Below, piece by piece: positions 54,166 through 64,000 of a stretch of DNA of 64,000 nucleotides (position 1 is its first letter; every line of letters begins with the position of its first letter). Source of the DNA: Agromyces fucosus (lineage in GTDB: Bacteria; Actinomycetota; Actinomycetes; Actinomycetales; Microbacteriaceae). The stretch spans positions 558,001 through 622,000 of the forward strand of contig NZ_SDPO01000003.1 in the NCBI RefSeq assembly GCF_004134865.1, in the 5' to 3' direction. The position numbers and the translations under genes were made by a program. The notes beneath the pieces are model-generated. The model saw only the letters and a program-made list of their open reading frames with translations. It made no database searches and was not told where the DNA came from.

Positions 54166-55952
54166 GCGGTCCGGTCCGCCCGCAGGGAGTGGTGAACCTC
54201 GCCGACGGCGAGTGGCACCGGCTCCACCCGGCGAGCCCGTTGCTGCGCGGCGGCCTCGTGTTCATCGCGGTGATCGGCTTCATCATCGCGAACCTGCGCG
54301 AGCGGGTCATCGAGATCTTCCTGGCGATCTTCGCGCCCGAGTCGACCGCGCCGATCGACGCCGAGTACGGCGAGTGGCAGCAGGACTGGGCCAACGACCC
54401 GGTCGGCGGCATCGTGGTGAACGGGCTCGTGGGCTGGGCGCTGCTCGCCCTCGCCGCGGTCATCATCGCGGTCGTCATCGGCTTCTGGCTGTCGTGGCGC
54501 ATGCACACGTTCCGGGTCACGCCCGAGGCGGTCGAGGTTCGCAGCGGCATCCTCTTCCGCTCGCACCGGAGCGCCAGGCTCGATCGCATCCAGGGCATCA
54601 ACGTCAACCGTCCGCTCTTCGCGCGGCTCTTCGGCACCGCGAAGCTCGAGATCTCGGTCGCCGGGCAGTCGGCGAACGTGCAGCTCGCCTACCTCGGGTC
54701 GGCCCTCGCCGACGCGCTGCGCGCCGACGTGCTGCGCCTCGCATCGGGCGCGCGCGCCGAGCGGGCGCAGGGTGCGGTCGCTCCGGCTGCAGGAGCGGTC
54801 GACGGCCGAGCGGATGCATCGTCGGTCGTCGCTCCCGGAGTCGTGGCGGTTCCCGGCACGGCTCAGGAGCCCGGCGCACCCGCTGCGGCAGCCGATGCTC
54901 CTGCTGCCGACGGTACCGGCGCAGGCGTTCCTGCGGTCGGTGCCGCAGGCCAGCGCACCCCGGTGAGCGCCCGGGCCGGCGCACTCGTGACCCAGCGCGT
55001 CGACGAGTTCCTGGCCCCCGAGCTCGATCCCGACCTCGCGCCGCCCGAGTCGGTCGTGCACCTGCCGCTCGGCAGGGTCATCGGCTCGACGCTGCTCGGC
55101 GGATCGACGATCTGGGCGATCATCCTGGTCGCGATCATCGTCGTCGGCGTCACGACCGGCCAGATGTGGGTGCTCTTCAGCTTCGTTCCCGCGGCCATCG
55201 GTCTCGTCAGTTACACGTGGTCGCGCATCACGAAGTCGCTGCGCTACTCGATCGCCGGCACGCCCGACGGCGTGCGCATCGGGCACGGTCTGCTCTCGAC
55301 CGGCAACCAGACGATCCCGCCGGGGCGCGTGCACGCCGTCGAGGCCACCCAGTGGGTGTTCTGGCGGCCGTTCGGCTGGTGGTCGGTCCGCATCAACGTC
55401 GCCGGACAATCGGTCTCCGCTTCAGGCGAGGCGGCGCAGCGCACGATCGTGCTTCCCGTCGGCACCGCGGCCGATGTCCACCGGGTGCTCGCCCTGCTCC
55501 TGCCCGATGCCGCAGCCGAGGTCGAGGCCCTCGTCGACGCCGGTCTCGTGGGCCGCGGCGACGCCGGCGGCTTCTCAGTCACCCCGAAGCGCGCCGCATG
55601 GTTGCGACCGTTCTCGTGGAAGCGCATCGGCCTCGCCGAAACGGCCGGCGTCGCCGTCATCCGTCGCGGCGCACTCATCCGCAGCCTCAGCCTGGTGCCG
55701 CTCGCACGCATGCAGTCGGTCGCCGTGTCGGTCGGTCCGATCGAACGCGCGCTCGACCTCGCGACGCTGCGGCTGCACACGGTGACCGGCCCGGTCAGCG
55801 CGCTGCTGCCCGTCGCCGATCGCACCGTCGCGGCCGCGCTCTTCGAGCGACTCGCGCACGAGGCGATCGAACGTGCGGCGATCGACACCTCCCACCATTG
55901 GGGGGCCGTGCCGGCCCCTGCCAACGAGACGGAGTCCCTCCATGTCGACTGA
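54162..55952 (+). CDS. PH-domain membrane protein with several bPH2 domains (YdbT-like)
   Basis: A 596-residue membrane protein with three bPH2 domains: about 115-185 (VRSGILFRSHRSARLDRIQG), about 355-450 (GVRIGHGLLSTGNQTIPPGR) and about 490-570 (IRRGALIRSLSLVPLARMQS), with pairs of membrane helices before the first two. A long Ala/Pro/Val linker (about 195-275) separates the halves. The GTG start overlaps the YdbS-like stop. A complex with that protein at the membrane is likely. Confidence 0.85.
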   Translation: MSGPVRPQGVVNLADGEWHRLHPASPLLRGGLVFIAVIGFIIANLRERVIEIFLAIFAPESTAPIDAEYGEWQQDWANDPVGGIVVNGLVGWALLALAAVIIAVVIGFWLSWRMHTFRVTPEAVEVRSGILFRSHRSARLDRIQGINVNRPLFARLFGTAKLEISVAGQSANVQLAYLGSALADALRADVLRLASGARAERAQGAVAPAAGAVDGRADASSVVAPGVVAVPGTAQEPGAPAAAADAPAADGTGAGVPAVGAAGQRTPVSARAGALVTQRVDEFLAPELDPDLAPPESVVHLPLGRVIGSTLLGGSTIWAIILVAIIVVGVTTGQMWVLFSFVPAAIGLVSYTWSRITKSLRYSIAGTPDGVRIGHGLLSTGNQTIPPGRVHAVEATQWVFWRPFGWWSVRINVAGQSVSASGEAAQRTIVLPVGTAADVHRVLALLLPDAAAEVEALVDAGLVGRGDAGGFSVTPKRAAWLRPFSWKRIGLAETAGVAVIRRGALIRSLSLVPLARMQSVAVSVGPIERALDLATLRLHTVTGPVSALLPVADRTVAAALFERLAHEAIERAAIDTSHHWGAVPAPANETESLHVD

Positions 55953-56700
55953 TCGACCCGGACGGCTCGGCGTCGGCACGATCGGCGCCGGTCGCGTGGG
56001 CGCCGTGCTCGCCTCGGCGCTCGCCGGGGCCGGACACGCCCTCACCGGCATCGCGGCGGTCTCCGAGGCGAGCCGGGAGCGGGCGGCGACGATGCTGCCC
56101 TCGGTCCCCGTGCTGCCGATTCCCGAGATCATCGAGCGCAGCGAGCTCGTGCTGCTCGCCGTGCCCGAGTCCGAGCTCGGCCCGCTCGTGGCGGGTCTCG
56201 CCGACGCGGGCGTCTGGCAGCCGGGTCAGCTCGTGCTGCACACCGTCGCCCGGTTCGGCACCGGAGTGCTCGAACCGGCGCGGCTCGCTGGCGCCATCCC
56301 GCTCGCCGTGCACCCGGCGATGAGCTTCACGGGCACGAGCATCGATCTCGCCCGCCTGCCGGGCACCTGGTTCGCGGTCACCGCGCCGGCACCCGTGCTC
56401 CCGATCGGCCAGGCGCTCGTCGTCGAGATGGGCGGCGAGCCCGTGATCGTGGCAGAGCGCGATCGCGGCGCCTACGGAGAGGCGATCGACACCGCCGTCT
56501 CGTTCTCCAGCGCGATCGTCGACCAGGCCAGCGGAATCCTCTCCGGCATCGGCATGACCCGGCCGGGCGCGGTGCTCGCCCCGCTCGTGCGCAGCACTGT
56601 CGAGAACGCGCTCGCGCGGCATGACAGCGGCGCATACGTCGATGGTGCCGATACGATCGACGAGGCCGATTCCGACTGGCCGCTGGGGGGTGGCGCGTGA
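55942..56700 (+). CDS. Rossmann-fold DUF2520 protein
   Basis: A 252-residue NAD(P)-binding protein. The nucleotide loop is [16 protein letters not shown] (residues 12-27), the linker has HPAMSFTGT (about 128-136), and the C-terminal half is the helical DUF2520 domain, similar to ketopantoate or pyrroline-carboxylate reductases. It always sits beside panC in actinobacteria, which suggests a part in pantothenate synthesis, though the reaction is not established. It overlaps the YdbT-like gene by 11 bases and panC by four. Confidence 0.85.
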   Translation: MSTDRPGRLGVGTIGAGRVGAVLASALAGAGHALTGIAAVSEASRERAATMLPSVPVLPIPEIIERSELVLLAVPESELGPLVAGLADAGVWQPGQLVLHTVARFGTGVLEPARLAGAIPLAVHPAMSFTGTSIDLARLPGTWFAVTAPAPVLPIGQALVVEMGGEPVIVAERDRGAYGEAIDTAVSFSSAIVDQASGILSGIGMTRPGAVLAPLVRSTVENALARHDSGAYVDGADTIDEADSDWPLGGGA

Positions 56701-57563
56701 CCGGGTCCGCATCGGGCGCACGTGTCGTGCCCACCATCGCCGAACTGCGCGAGCGCCTCGCCGAGCGCCGCGCGGCCGGGGCATCCGTCGCGCTCGTGCC
56801 GACCATGGGCGCGCTGCACGCCGGCCATCTGGCACTCGTCTCGCATGCTCGCGAGCTCGCCGACGTCGTCGTCGTGTCGATCTTCGTGAACCCGCTGCAG
56901 TTCGGCCCGAGCGAAGACCTCGACCGTTACCCGCGCACGCTCGACGCCGACGTCGAGGCGCTCGACGGGCTCGGGGTCGAGTTCGTCTTCGCACCGACGG
57001 TCGCCGAGATGTACCCGAACGGCCCCGTCGGCACGATGCTCACCGCGGGCCGCGTCGGCTCGCTCTACGAGGGTGCCTCCCGCCCCGGCCACTTCGACGG
57101 CATGCTGACCGTCGTCGGCAAGCTGCTCAACATCGTGCGTCCCGACGTCGCGGTCTTCGGCCAGAAGGACGCGCAGCAGGTGTTCCTCGTGCGCCGCATG
57201 GTCGACGACCTCGACGTGGCGACCTCGATCGAGGTCGTGCCGACCGTCCGCGAGACCGACGGCCTCGCGCTCTCGAGTCGCAATCGCTTCCTCGATCCCG
57301 AGCACCGCGCCGCAGCGCTCACCCTGAGCGAAGCGCTGCGCGCAGCGGATGCCGCGGCGCCCGACGGCCTCGCCGAGGTGCTCGCCGAGGGTGCCGCCGC
57401 GTTCGGCGACCACGACGACGTCACCCTCGACTACCTCGTGGTCGTCGACCCCGAGACCTTCCTACCCGTCGCCGACGACGCGCGCGGGCCGGCCGTCGTG
57501 CTCGTCGCCGCGCGGGTCGGTGCGACCCGCCTCATCGACAACGCCGCCATCACGCTCGGCTGA
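56697..57563 (+). CDS. panC: Pantoate-beta-alanine ligase
   Basis: A 288-residue enzyme that makes pantothenate from pantoate and beta-alanine with [14 protein letters not shown] is the HIGH-type nucleotide motif (residues 34-44), [20 protein letters not shown] the pantoate site, and [15 protein letters not shown] the adenylate site. GTG start overlaps the DUF2520 stop. The C-terminal dimer domain is complete. Confidence 0.95.
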   Translation: MTGSASGARVVPTIAELRERLAERRAAGASVALVPTMGALHAGHLALVSHARELADVVVVSIFVNPLQFGPSEDLDRYPRTLDADVEALDGLGVEFVFAPTVAEMYPNGPVGTMLTAGRVGSLYEGASRPGHFDGMLTVVGKLLNIVRPDVAVFGQKDAQQVFLVRRMVDDLDVATSIEVVPTVRETDGLALSSRNRFLDPEHRAAALTLSEALRAADAAAPDGLAEVLAEGAAAFGDHDDVTLDYLVVVDPETFLPVADDARGPAVVLVAARVGATRLIDNAAITLG

Positions 57564-57695
57564 CCTCGCGCCTGCGCACGCCGCCCGCCAGGGTTTCGGA
57601 CAACTGCGCAGAACCGGAGCGGAGGGCGATGTCTCGCCGACGTCGCGCAGATCTCCGCGGTCGTGGCCGAGGGACGGCCGCGGCGCTCGCCCAAG

Positions 57696-57701
57696 TAGGC
57701 T
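57696..57701 (+). promoter_or_regulatory. -10 box before lysS
   Basis: TAGGCT, 36 bases before the lysS start. It suggests that lysS has its own promoter in addition to read-through from panC. Confidence 0.45.
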
Positions 57702-57736
57702 GGTGCACGCACCTTTTCGCACGACGAGAGAGAACG

Positions 57737-59265
<1,529 letters not shown>

Positions 59266-59269
<4 letters not shown>

Positions 59270-59310
59270 GTCGAACCGGTCACGTGAGTCGAACCGGTCA
59301 CGTGAGTCGA
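59266..59310 (+). repeat. 18-bp tandem repeat at the lysS 3' end
   Basis: Two perfect units of GTGAGTCGAACCGGTCAC (59266-59283 and 59284-59301) and a half unit. The first unit contains the lysS stop. Copy-number change would not alter the protein. Confidence 0.9.
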
Positions 59311-59330
59311 CGAGAGAGCGGATGCCGCGC

Positions 59331-59480
59331 ATGAACGACTACCTGCCGAAGGGCGAACTCGAACCCGACAAGGACCCGAAGCGCCCGTCGAACATGCGGC
59401 TCGGCATCTGGATCGTGGTGGGCGCGATCGGCCTCTACCTGCTCGGATCGGGCGTTTGGGGCATCATCACCGGCGGCTGA
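59331..59480 (+). CDS. Small single-helix membrane protein (49 residues)
   Basis: A short gene after lysS. The protein starts MNDYLPKGELEPDKDPKRPS, then has one hydrophobic helix (LGIWIVVGAIGLYLLGSGVWGII), ending TGG. Small proteins of this form downstream of lysS are common in related genomes (recalled). GAGAG lies upstream; ATG at 59322 in the same frame is an alternative. Function unknown. Confidence 0.65.
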   Translation: MNDYLPKGELEPDKDPKRPSNMRLGIWIVVGAIGLYLLGSGVWGIITGG

Positions 59481-59755
59481 GCCGGATTTCTGTAACGATT
59501 CGGACTCGATTCGCGGACGAACCGTGTCCCCCATGTGAACCGCTCCGGAAGCTGCGGCCTGCGTCGATGCCGGGTCCGTCGAGCGGGGTGTACCCCGATT
59601 CGCCGAGCCCGTGAAACGAAGGCCGTCGATCGCCGCCGCACCGCCGCCCGCGTGGCCCGTTCGGGGGGCGCGAGGAATCCTCGAGAAGCGCTACTTTCGC
59701 CTCATGTGACCACCCGGCTTCGGTGCCGGGTGAACCCGAACACAGGAGTCCGACC
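59481..59755. other. Intergenic region before the second surface protein
   Basis: No gene or strong hairpin is seen here. It holds a possible -10 box (TACTTT, about 59690-59695) and the ribosome site AGGAG (59744-59748) of the next gene. Confidence 0.4.
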
Positions 59756-62700
59756 GTGGTTCAACAACGCCCCCGCACCGCGCTGCTCGCGACTGGAGCA
59801 CTGCTCGTCGCGCTCATCGCACCCGTCGCCTTCGCGACGTCCGCCGCCAACGCGGCCGACGTCGGCGGTCTCGCGACCGGGTTCCAGATCGACGGCAACA
59901 AGAACGGCGGCTCGCCGCCCGACACCTTCGACTGGGACTCCTTTCTGACTGCGCCGGTACCCGACGGCAGCTACACCTTCACGCCCACCGGCACGTATAC
60001 GACAGCCGACGGCAATGAGTCGACCGGCATCGTCGACGCGAGCTTCTCATGGGACAACGATTCCGACGGCTGCGAGGCCGCCGACGCGACCGGCCTGCCG
60101 GGCAGCCAGGTGGCCGACGACAACCCCTGGGACATCGCGCCCGCCAACGTCAACGCGAAGGCCAACGGCTGCAGCTCGGCGTCGGCCTACGAGATCGTCG
60201 ACGTCGCGGGCGTGGACCACTACGTGCTGTACCAGTACTGGACGCGGCTCGAGGGCAACGGCGACATGAGCACGTACCAGTTGCTCCAAGGCCCCGTCCC
60301 CGGGCGATGCGACGACATCCTCGTGGAGTTCAACTACGACTCCGCGGGCGACACGACCGAGGTGAACATCCTCGGCTGGGTGGGCGAATGCGCCGAAGGC
60401 GGGGCCGGCACCTGGGAGATCCTCGCGGCCGACTTCCCGCATGACGCGGCGGTCGGCGCCCGCGTCGAGGGTCCCGACCTTCCCGGTGAGCCCGCGACCT
60501 TCGGCGAGATCGCCGTGGACCTCACCGCTGCCGGGCTGTTCGACGGCGAAGGCTGCACGGGATTCCGTGCGGTCGGTTACGTGACCCGCACCGGCAACAG
60601 CTCGAACGCGCAGCTCATCGACTTCGTCGGTCCGGGCTCCGACCCGCTCGTCATCGCGACCTGTGGCACGATCTCGGTGGCCAAGGCCAGCAACCCTCCG
60701 GGCGTCGAGTCCGGGGAGATCTTCGACTACGACGTCACCCGTTCGGGCGGTGGCGACGTGCACGGTGAGACGATCGTCGGCACCAACCTCCTCGGTCAGC
60801 CCCTCGTCGATGCGGATCCGACACTCCAGGGCATCTCGGGCACCATCGGGGTCGGCGACTCCCACGCATGGGGGCCGATCAACGCCGGCGATGACTACGA
60901 GCTCACCGAGACCTTCGACGCCGCCGAGCCGTGGGCGCTCGAATCCATCGTCTGCACCGTGACCAATCCTGGCACCGGCCAGCAGGAGACCTACACGCTG
61001 GTCGACGACGGCGAGCCGACGGGGGAGGAATTCGCGGTCTACCCGAACGTCAACACCGGTTGCGTGATGACCAACTCGACCTCGTTCGTCGAGGTCGAGA
61101 AGATCACCCTGCCTGACGGCTCGGCCGAACTGTTCGACTTCACGATCGACGGGCAGGGGTTCGACCTGGCCGACGGTGAGACCGAGACCTTCCAGTTCGC
61201 TCCCGGGGCCGAGGTCGACGTCGTGGAGACCGTGCCCGACGGATGGGACCTCGTCGACGTGACCTGCGATCCGGCAGGCGACGCCATCGAGTTCGGCGAG
61301 ACGGTGACCACGACGGCCGGCGCGACAGTGCACTGCGCGTTCACGAACGAGCAGGCCGGCAGGATCATCATCAACAAGGTCGTCGAGGGCCTCGACGACG
61401 CCGAGTTCCTCTTCGCGAGCGAGACGCTCGGCGACTTCTCGATCACCACGGTCGGCGGCGTCGGGTCGGAGGACTTCCCCGACCTCGTCCCCGGCGCCTA
61501 CGCGGTCGCCGAGACGCCGATCGACGGATACGACACGACGAACCTCGTCTGCACCGATCCCGATGGCGGCACGGTCGTCGACCTCACCGACTTCTCCGTC
61601 GACATCGACCTCGACCCGGGCGAGACGGTGGAGTGCACCTTCACCAACACCGAGCGCGGGATCATCCTCGTCGACAAGGAGACGATCCCCAACGAATACG
61701 ACCAGGACTTCGGCTTCGTCTTCGACGGCGGTGACTCGCACGAGGAGTTCACGCTCAATGACGCGAACGACGACGAGGTCGACCCGTGGAACTCGGGGCT
61801 CATCGTTCCTGGCACCTACACCGTCGACGAGACGGTGCCCGAGGACTGGACGCTCGAGGGCATCTCCTGCGGCACCGTCGAGGGCGACGGAACGACGATC
61901 GAGCTCGCGCCCGGCCAGGTCGTGACCTGCGTGTTCACGAACGCGGCGGTCCCCGGCTCGGTCGAGCTGGCCAAGTCGGTCGAAGGCGTCTCCGACGACT
62001 TCGCGTGGAGCTTCGACTTCACCCTCACCGAGGAGCCCGATGGTGCGCCCGTCACGCAGACGGTCGACAGCTCGGCACTGCCGGACTCGGCGGTCGCGCT
62101 GTGGGAGGACCTCACGGTCGGCTCCACGTACACGCTGGTCGAAGACGAGCTGCCGTTCGGCTGGACCGCCGATGACATCGTCTGCACCGGTCTCGAGGAC
62201 GCCGACACCGAGACGGCCGGGTTCCAGTTCGAGGTGACGCCCGGGCTCGAGCTCGAGTGCACCGCGCTGAACACGGCCATCCCGACGGAGGTCGATCTCC
62301 TGAAGTCCGTGACCGGTCTCCCCGATGGGGCGGCGTGGTCGTTCGACTTCACGCTCACCGGACCCGACCAGGCGGGCGACGTGCGCACCGCCACGAACGC
62401 CGAACCGGTCGTCGGCTGGGACGGGCTCATCCCCGGCCTGAGCTACACGATCGTGGAGAGCGCGACGCCGGGGTGGGTGAACGGTGACATCACCTGCACA
62501 GCGGGCGAGGGGCCGTACGGCGATCTCGATCCCGAGGCCGATGGGTTCCAGTTCATGGCGATGCCGGGACTCGTCCTCCTCTGCGATGCCGACAACGAGG
62601 CGCTTCCGGGCATCATCACGGTCACCAAGTCGACGGTCGGCGGAGACGGCACCTTCGGCTTCGTGCTCACCCAACTCGGCTCCGACGGCGACCCGCGAAC

Positions 62701-63043
62701 GCGCGAGGTGACCACGGTCAGCGGAACGGCGGAGGCGGTCTTCGAGCTCGTCGATGCCGGGTTGCGCTACTCGATCGCTGAGACGCCGGTCGAGGCGGGC
62801 TGGTCCGCCGGGCCGATGATGTGCGAGGTCACTCCGGCGGGCGGCGGCGACGCCGTCGCGATCGACGCAGCCGACTTCGAGGTGGCGCCCGGTGACGAGA
62901 TCGCGTGCGCCATCACCAACACGTTCCACCCGCCGATGCCCGTGACGGGCGTCAACCTCGCGGCCGGTGGGGGGATCGCGCTCCTCCTCCTGCTGGGTGG
63001 TGGACTGCTGTTCCTGCTCCGTCGGCGCCAGGCCGCCGAGTAG
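59756..63043 (+). CDS. Wall-anchored surface protein with repeated SpaA/DUF5979-like domains
   Basis: A 1095-residue secreted protein. Residues 1-35 are a signal peptide; the N-terminal domain (about 40-300, with four or more Cys) has no known match. Seven or so prealbumin-like domains follow, each opening with a strand such as GTISVAKAS, VEVEKITLP, GRIIINKVVEG, GIILVDKETIP, GSVELAKSVEG, TEVDLLKSVTG or GIITVTKSTVG and closing with CxFTN or a variant. Lys and Asn/Asp in these positions fit internal isopeptide bonds as in pilins. The C-terminus is an MPVTG sorting signal, membrane helix and RRRQ tail. The GTG start has AGGAG before it. Confidence 0.87.
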   Translation: MVQQRPRTALLATGALLVALIAPVAFATSAANAADVGGLATGFQIDGNKNGGSPPDTFDWDSFLTAPVPDGSYTFTPTGTYTTADGNESTGIVDASFSWDNDSDGCEAADATGLPGSQVADDNPWDIAPANVNAKANGCSSASAYEIVDVAGVDHYVLYQYWTRLEGNGDMSTYQLLQGPVPGRCDDILVEFNYDSAGDTTEVNILGWVGECAEGGAGTWEILAADFPHDAAVGARVEGPDLPGEPATFGEIAVDLTAAGLFDGEGCTGFRAVGYVTRTGNSSNAQLIDFVGPGSDPLVIATCGTISVAKASNPPGVESGEIFDYDVTRSGGGDVHGETIVGTNLLGQPLVDADPTLQGISGTIGVGDSHAWGPINAGDDYELTETFDAAEPWALESIVCTVTNPGTGQQETYTLVDDGEPTGEEFAVYPNVNTGCVMTNSTSFVEVEKITLPDGSAELFDFTIDGQGFDLADGETETFQFAPGAEVDVVETVPDGWDLVDVTCDPAGDAIEFGETVTTTAGATVHCAFTNEQAGRIIINKVVEGLDDAEFLFASETLGDFSITTVGGVGSEDFPDLVPGAYAVAETPIDGYDTTNLVCTDPDGGTVVDLTDFSVDIDLDPGETVECTFTNTERGIILVDKETIPNEYDQDFGFVFDGGDSHEEFTLNDANDDEVDPWNSGLIVPGTYTVDETVPEDWTLEGISCGTVEGDGTTIELAPGQVVTCVFTNAAVPGSVELAKSVEGVSDDFAWSFDFTLTEEPDGAPVTQTVDSSALPDSAVALWEDLTVGSTYTLVEDELPFGWTADDIVCTGLEDADTETAGFQFEVTPGLELECTALNTAIPTEVDLLKSVTGLPDGAAWSFDFTLTGPDQAGDVRTATNAEPVVGWDGLIPGLSYTIVESATPGWVNGDITCTAGEGPYGDLDPEADGFQFMAMPGLVLLCDADNEALPGIITVTKSTVGGDGTFGFVLTQLGSDGDPRTREVTTVSGTAEAVFELVDAGLRYSIAETPVEAGWSAGPMMCEVTPAGGGDAVAIDAADFEVAPGDEIACAITNTFHPPMPVTGVNLAAGGGIALLLLLGGGLLFLLRRRQAAE

Positions 63044-63089
63044 ACCGTCCCCGGCGGGCTCGAACACGAGTCTCCCGGACAAGCTGAAG

Positions 63090-63130
63090 GCGAAGGCCCG
63101 GTCGATCCCGAGGATCGACCGGGCCTTCGC
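63090..63130. terminator. Bidirectional terminator between convergent genes
   Basis: Perfect 19-bp arms (GCGAAGGCCCGGTCGATCC and its complement) with a CGA loop. Confidence 0.85.
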
Positions 63131-63144
63131 CCGTCTCATTCCAT

Positions 63145-64000
63145 CTACCCGCAGCTGCGCGCGTCGTACCCGATGGTCTTCGCGGCCGAGACCGTCGCGC
63201 CGTCGGCGGTACGGGTCGCCGTGACGGTCACGTCACCGGCGGGCACGCTCGCCGAGCGCACCGCGAACGAGTTGGTGGCGTTCTTGCCGGCCGCGACGGC
63301 CGAGAACGACTTCTCGCCGAAGGCGGTCTGCATCGTCAGGTCGATCGGCGCCGTCTCGCCGCTCGTCGCGCGCACGACCACGTACGCCTTCGACCCGAGG
63401 CAGCGGGTCTCGGCGGTCGCCTCGAACGCGACGGTCTCCTCGGCCCCGACCTGCACGGTGAACTCGGCGACGACCCGGCCGTCGGAGCCGACGACCCGAC
63501 CGCTGCGCGAGCCGCCCGCGTCGTACGCGTGCGAGCCCGAGATCACGTAGGCGCCCGAGGAGTTCAGCACACCGCGCACCTGCTCCGCGGTGAACGTCGC
63601 CGGAGAGGTCGCGCCGTCGCCCCACTCGATCGTCGCGCCGAACGCGCCGTCGAACTCGCTCTTGCTGATGCCGTCGGCGTCGTTGACGAGATCGGCCGCG
63701 ATCGTCGCGCCGCCGGCCGCGGCCTTGGTGCCCGGCGCGAAGAACCGTGCGACCTGGAGCGTCGTCGGCGCAGCGACATCCGCTTCGGCATGCAGGCCTG
63801 CGCCCTGGGCGAACCAGGTCGCCTGGGAGGTGTCGTAGTAGTTGACGCCGGCCGCGGTCAGGCGTGCGCCCACCACGCCCACGCGCTGCGTGAAGTCGGT
63901 GACGTCGCGTTTGGCCTGCGGCGACCATCCCATCTCGGCGTGGGCGATCGCCCTCGGGAACATCATGAACTCGGCCTGGTCGCCGCCGCGGATCGTCTCG
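63145..64000 (-). CDS. Beta-N-acetylhexosaminidase (GH20) C-terminal part, 5' end outside window
   Basis: The open frame runs off the right edge, so only about 285 C-terminal residues are seen. The visible front, MMFPRAIAHAEMGWSPQAKR with GARLTAAGVNYYDT soon after, is the closing part of a GH20 catalytic barrel, which removes terminal N-acetylglucosamine from chitin or wall fragments. After it come two beta-rich domains (about residues 60-180 and 185-270) of the kind attached to secreted glycosidases; the second has a Cys pair (ETRCLG and DARSCG). Catalytic Asp-Glu lies outside the window. Confidence 0.85.
   Translation of the reverse strand, partial: ETIRGGDQAEFMMFPRAIAHAEMGWSPQAKRDVTDFTQRVGVVGARLTAAGVNYYDTSQATWFAQGAGLHAEADVAAPTTLQVARFFAPGTKAAAGGATIAADLVNDADGISKSEFDGAFGATIEWGDGATSPATFTAEQVRGVLNSSGAYVISGSHAYDAGGSRSGRVVGSDGRVVAEFTVQVGAEETVAFEATAETRCLGSKAYVVVRATSGETAPIDLTMQTAFGEKSFSAVAAGKNATNSFAVRSASVPAGDVTVTATRTADGATVSAAKTIGYDARSCG

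Noticed and set aside
57629..57736. A longer N-terminus for lysS starting at the in-frame ATG at 57629
   Set aside because: The added residues are Arg-rich and unlike the family; the -10 box at 57696 lies inside that stretch.
60047..63139. A 1030-codon open frame opposite the second surface protein
   Set aside because: Composition is Asp/Arg/Val shadow sequence, it has no signal peptide or domain, and it crosses the shared terminator at 63090-63130. The plus-strand gene has a signal peptide, repeated domains and a sorting signal.

Overview
The window is high-GC actinobacterial DNA. Gene content and order (tilS-hpt...ftsH-folE-folP-folB-folK-DUF3180-PH-PH-DUF2520-panC-lysS), DUF2510 and DUF3180 proteins, many start codons placed just after a -10 box, and the recurrent heptamer GCATCCG/CGGATGC point to the family Microbacteriaceae; an Agromyces-like organism is my best guess from recall, not something a search has confirmed. 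Genes fill nearly all of the sequence, and I see no prophage, insertion sequence or CRISPR array.

Layout. 1-17.8 kb is mixed chromosomal background: the end of a drug-type ABC permease, a GH3 glycosidase, two tandem small membrane proteins, an acyl-CoA oxidase/dehydrogenase, a TetR regulator, malate dehydrogenase, a prolyl iminopeptidase with a polyaspartate tail, a zinc peptidase, two exporters or importers (EamA and a DHA2 MFS pump with a CsoR-type palindrome), an alcohol dehydrogenase, and PHP, DUF2255 and CPBP proteins. 17.9-34.1 kb is a carbohydrate-use region: secreted GH5 enzyme, GH38-like enzyme plus phosphoesterase, two ABC sugar permeases and a lipoprotein binding protein without their own ATPase, GH35 beta-galactosidase, LacI repressor, GH36 alpha-galactosidase and an EamA transporter. 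Five copies of a 14-bp element (TGTTTGCGnnnnCA) sit at the GH5, ABC and lacI/GH36 promoters, so these units probably form one LacI regulon.

34.3-40.3 kb is one 2009-residue wall-anchored surface protein with four long repeats. A tRNA cluster (Glu, Asp, Phe, read leftward) follows. 41.0-43.6 kb holds two related cell-wall hydrolases with the same coiled-coil front and different peptidase domains; the first has a one-base frameshift. 43.8-59.5 kb is the conserved core: ppa, tilS, hpt, ftsH, folate synthesis, two PH-domain membrane proteins, panC and lysS, in a run of genes overlapping by a few bases. An MFS transporter with a cyclic-nucleotide-binding domain and a cyclase-like DUF2652 protein lie between hpt and ftsH and look like a signalling module. 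59.8-63.0 kb encodes a second LPXTG-type surface protein, and the window ends inside a GH20 hexosaminidase on the minus strand.

Main observations: the probable LacI regulon, the DUF2652/cNMP-MFS pair, the polyaspartate tail built on a 33-bp repeat, the CsoR-type operator on the MFS pump, a repeat-like insertion inside tilS, and the frameshifted M23 peptidase.
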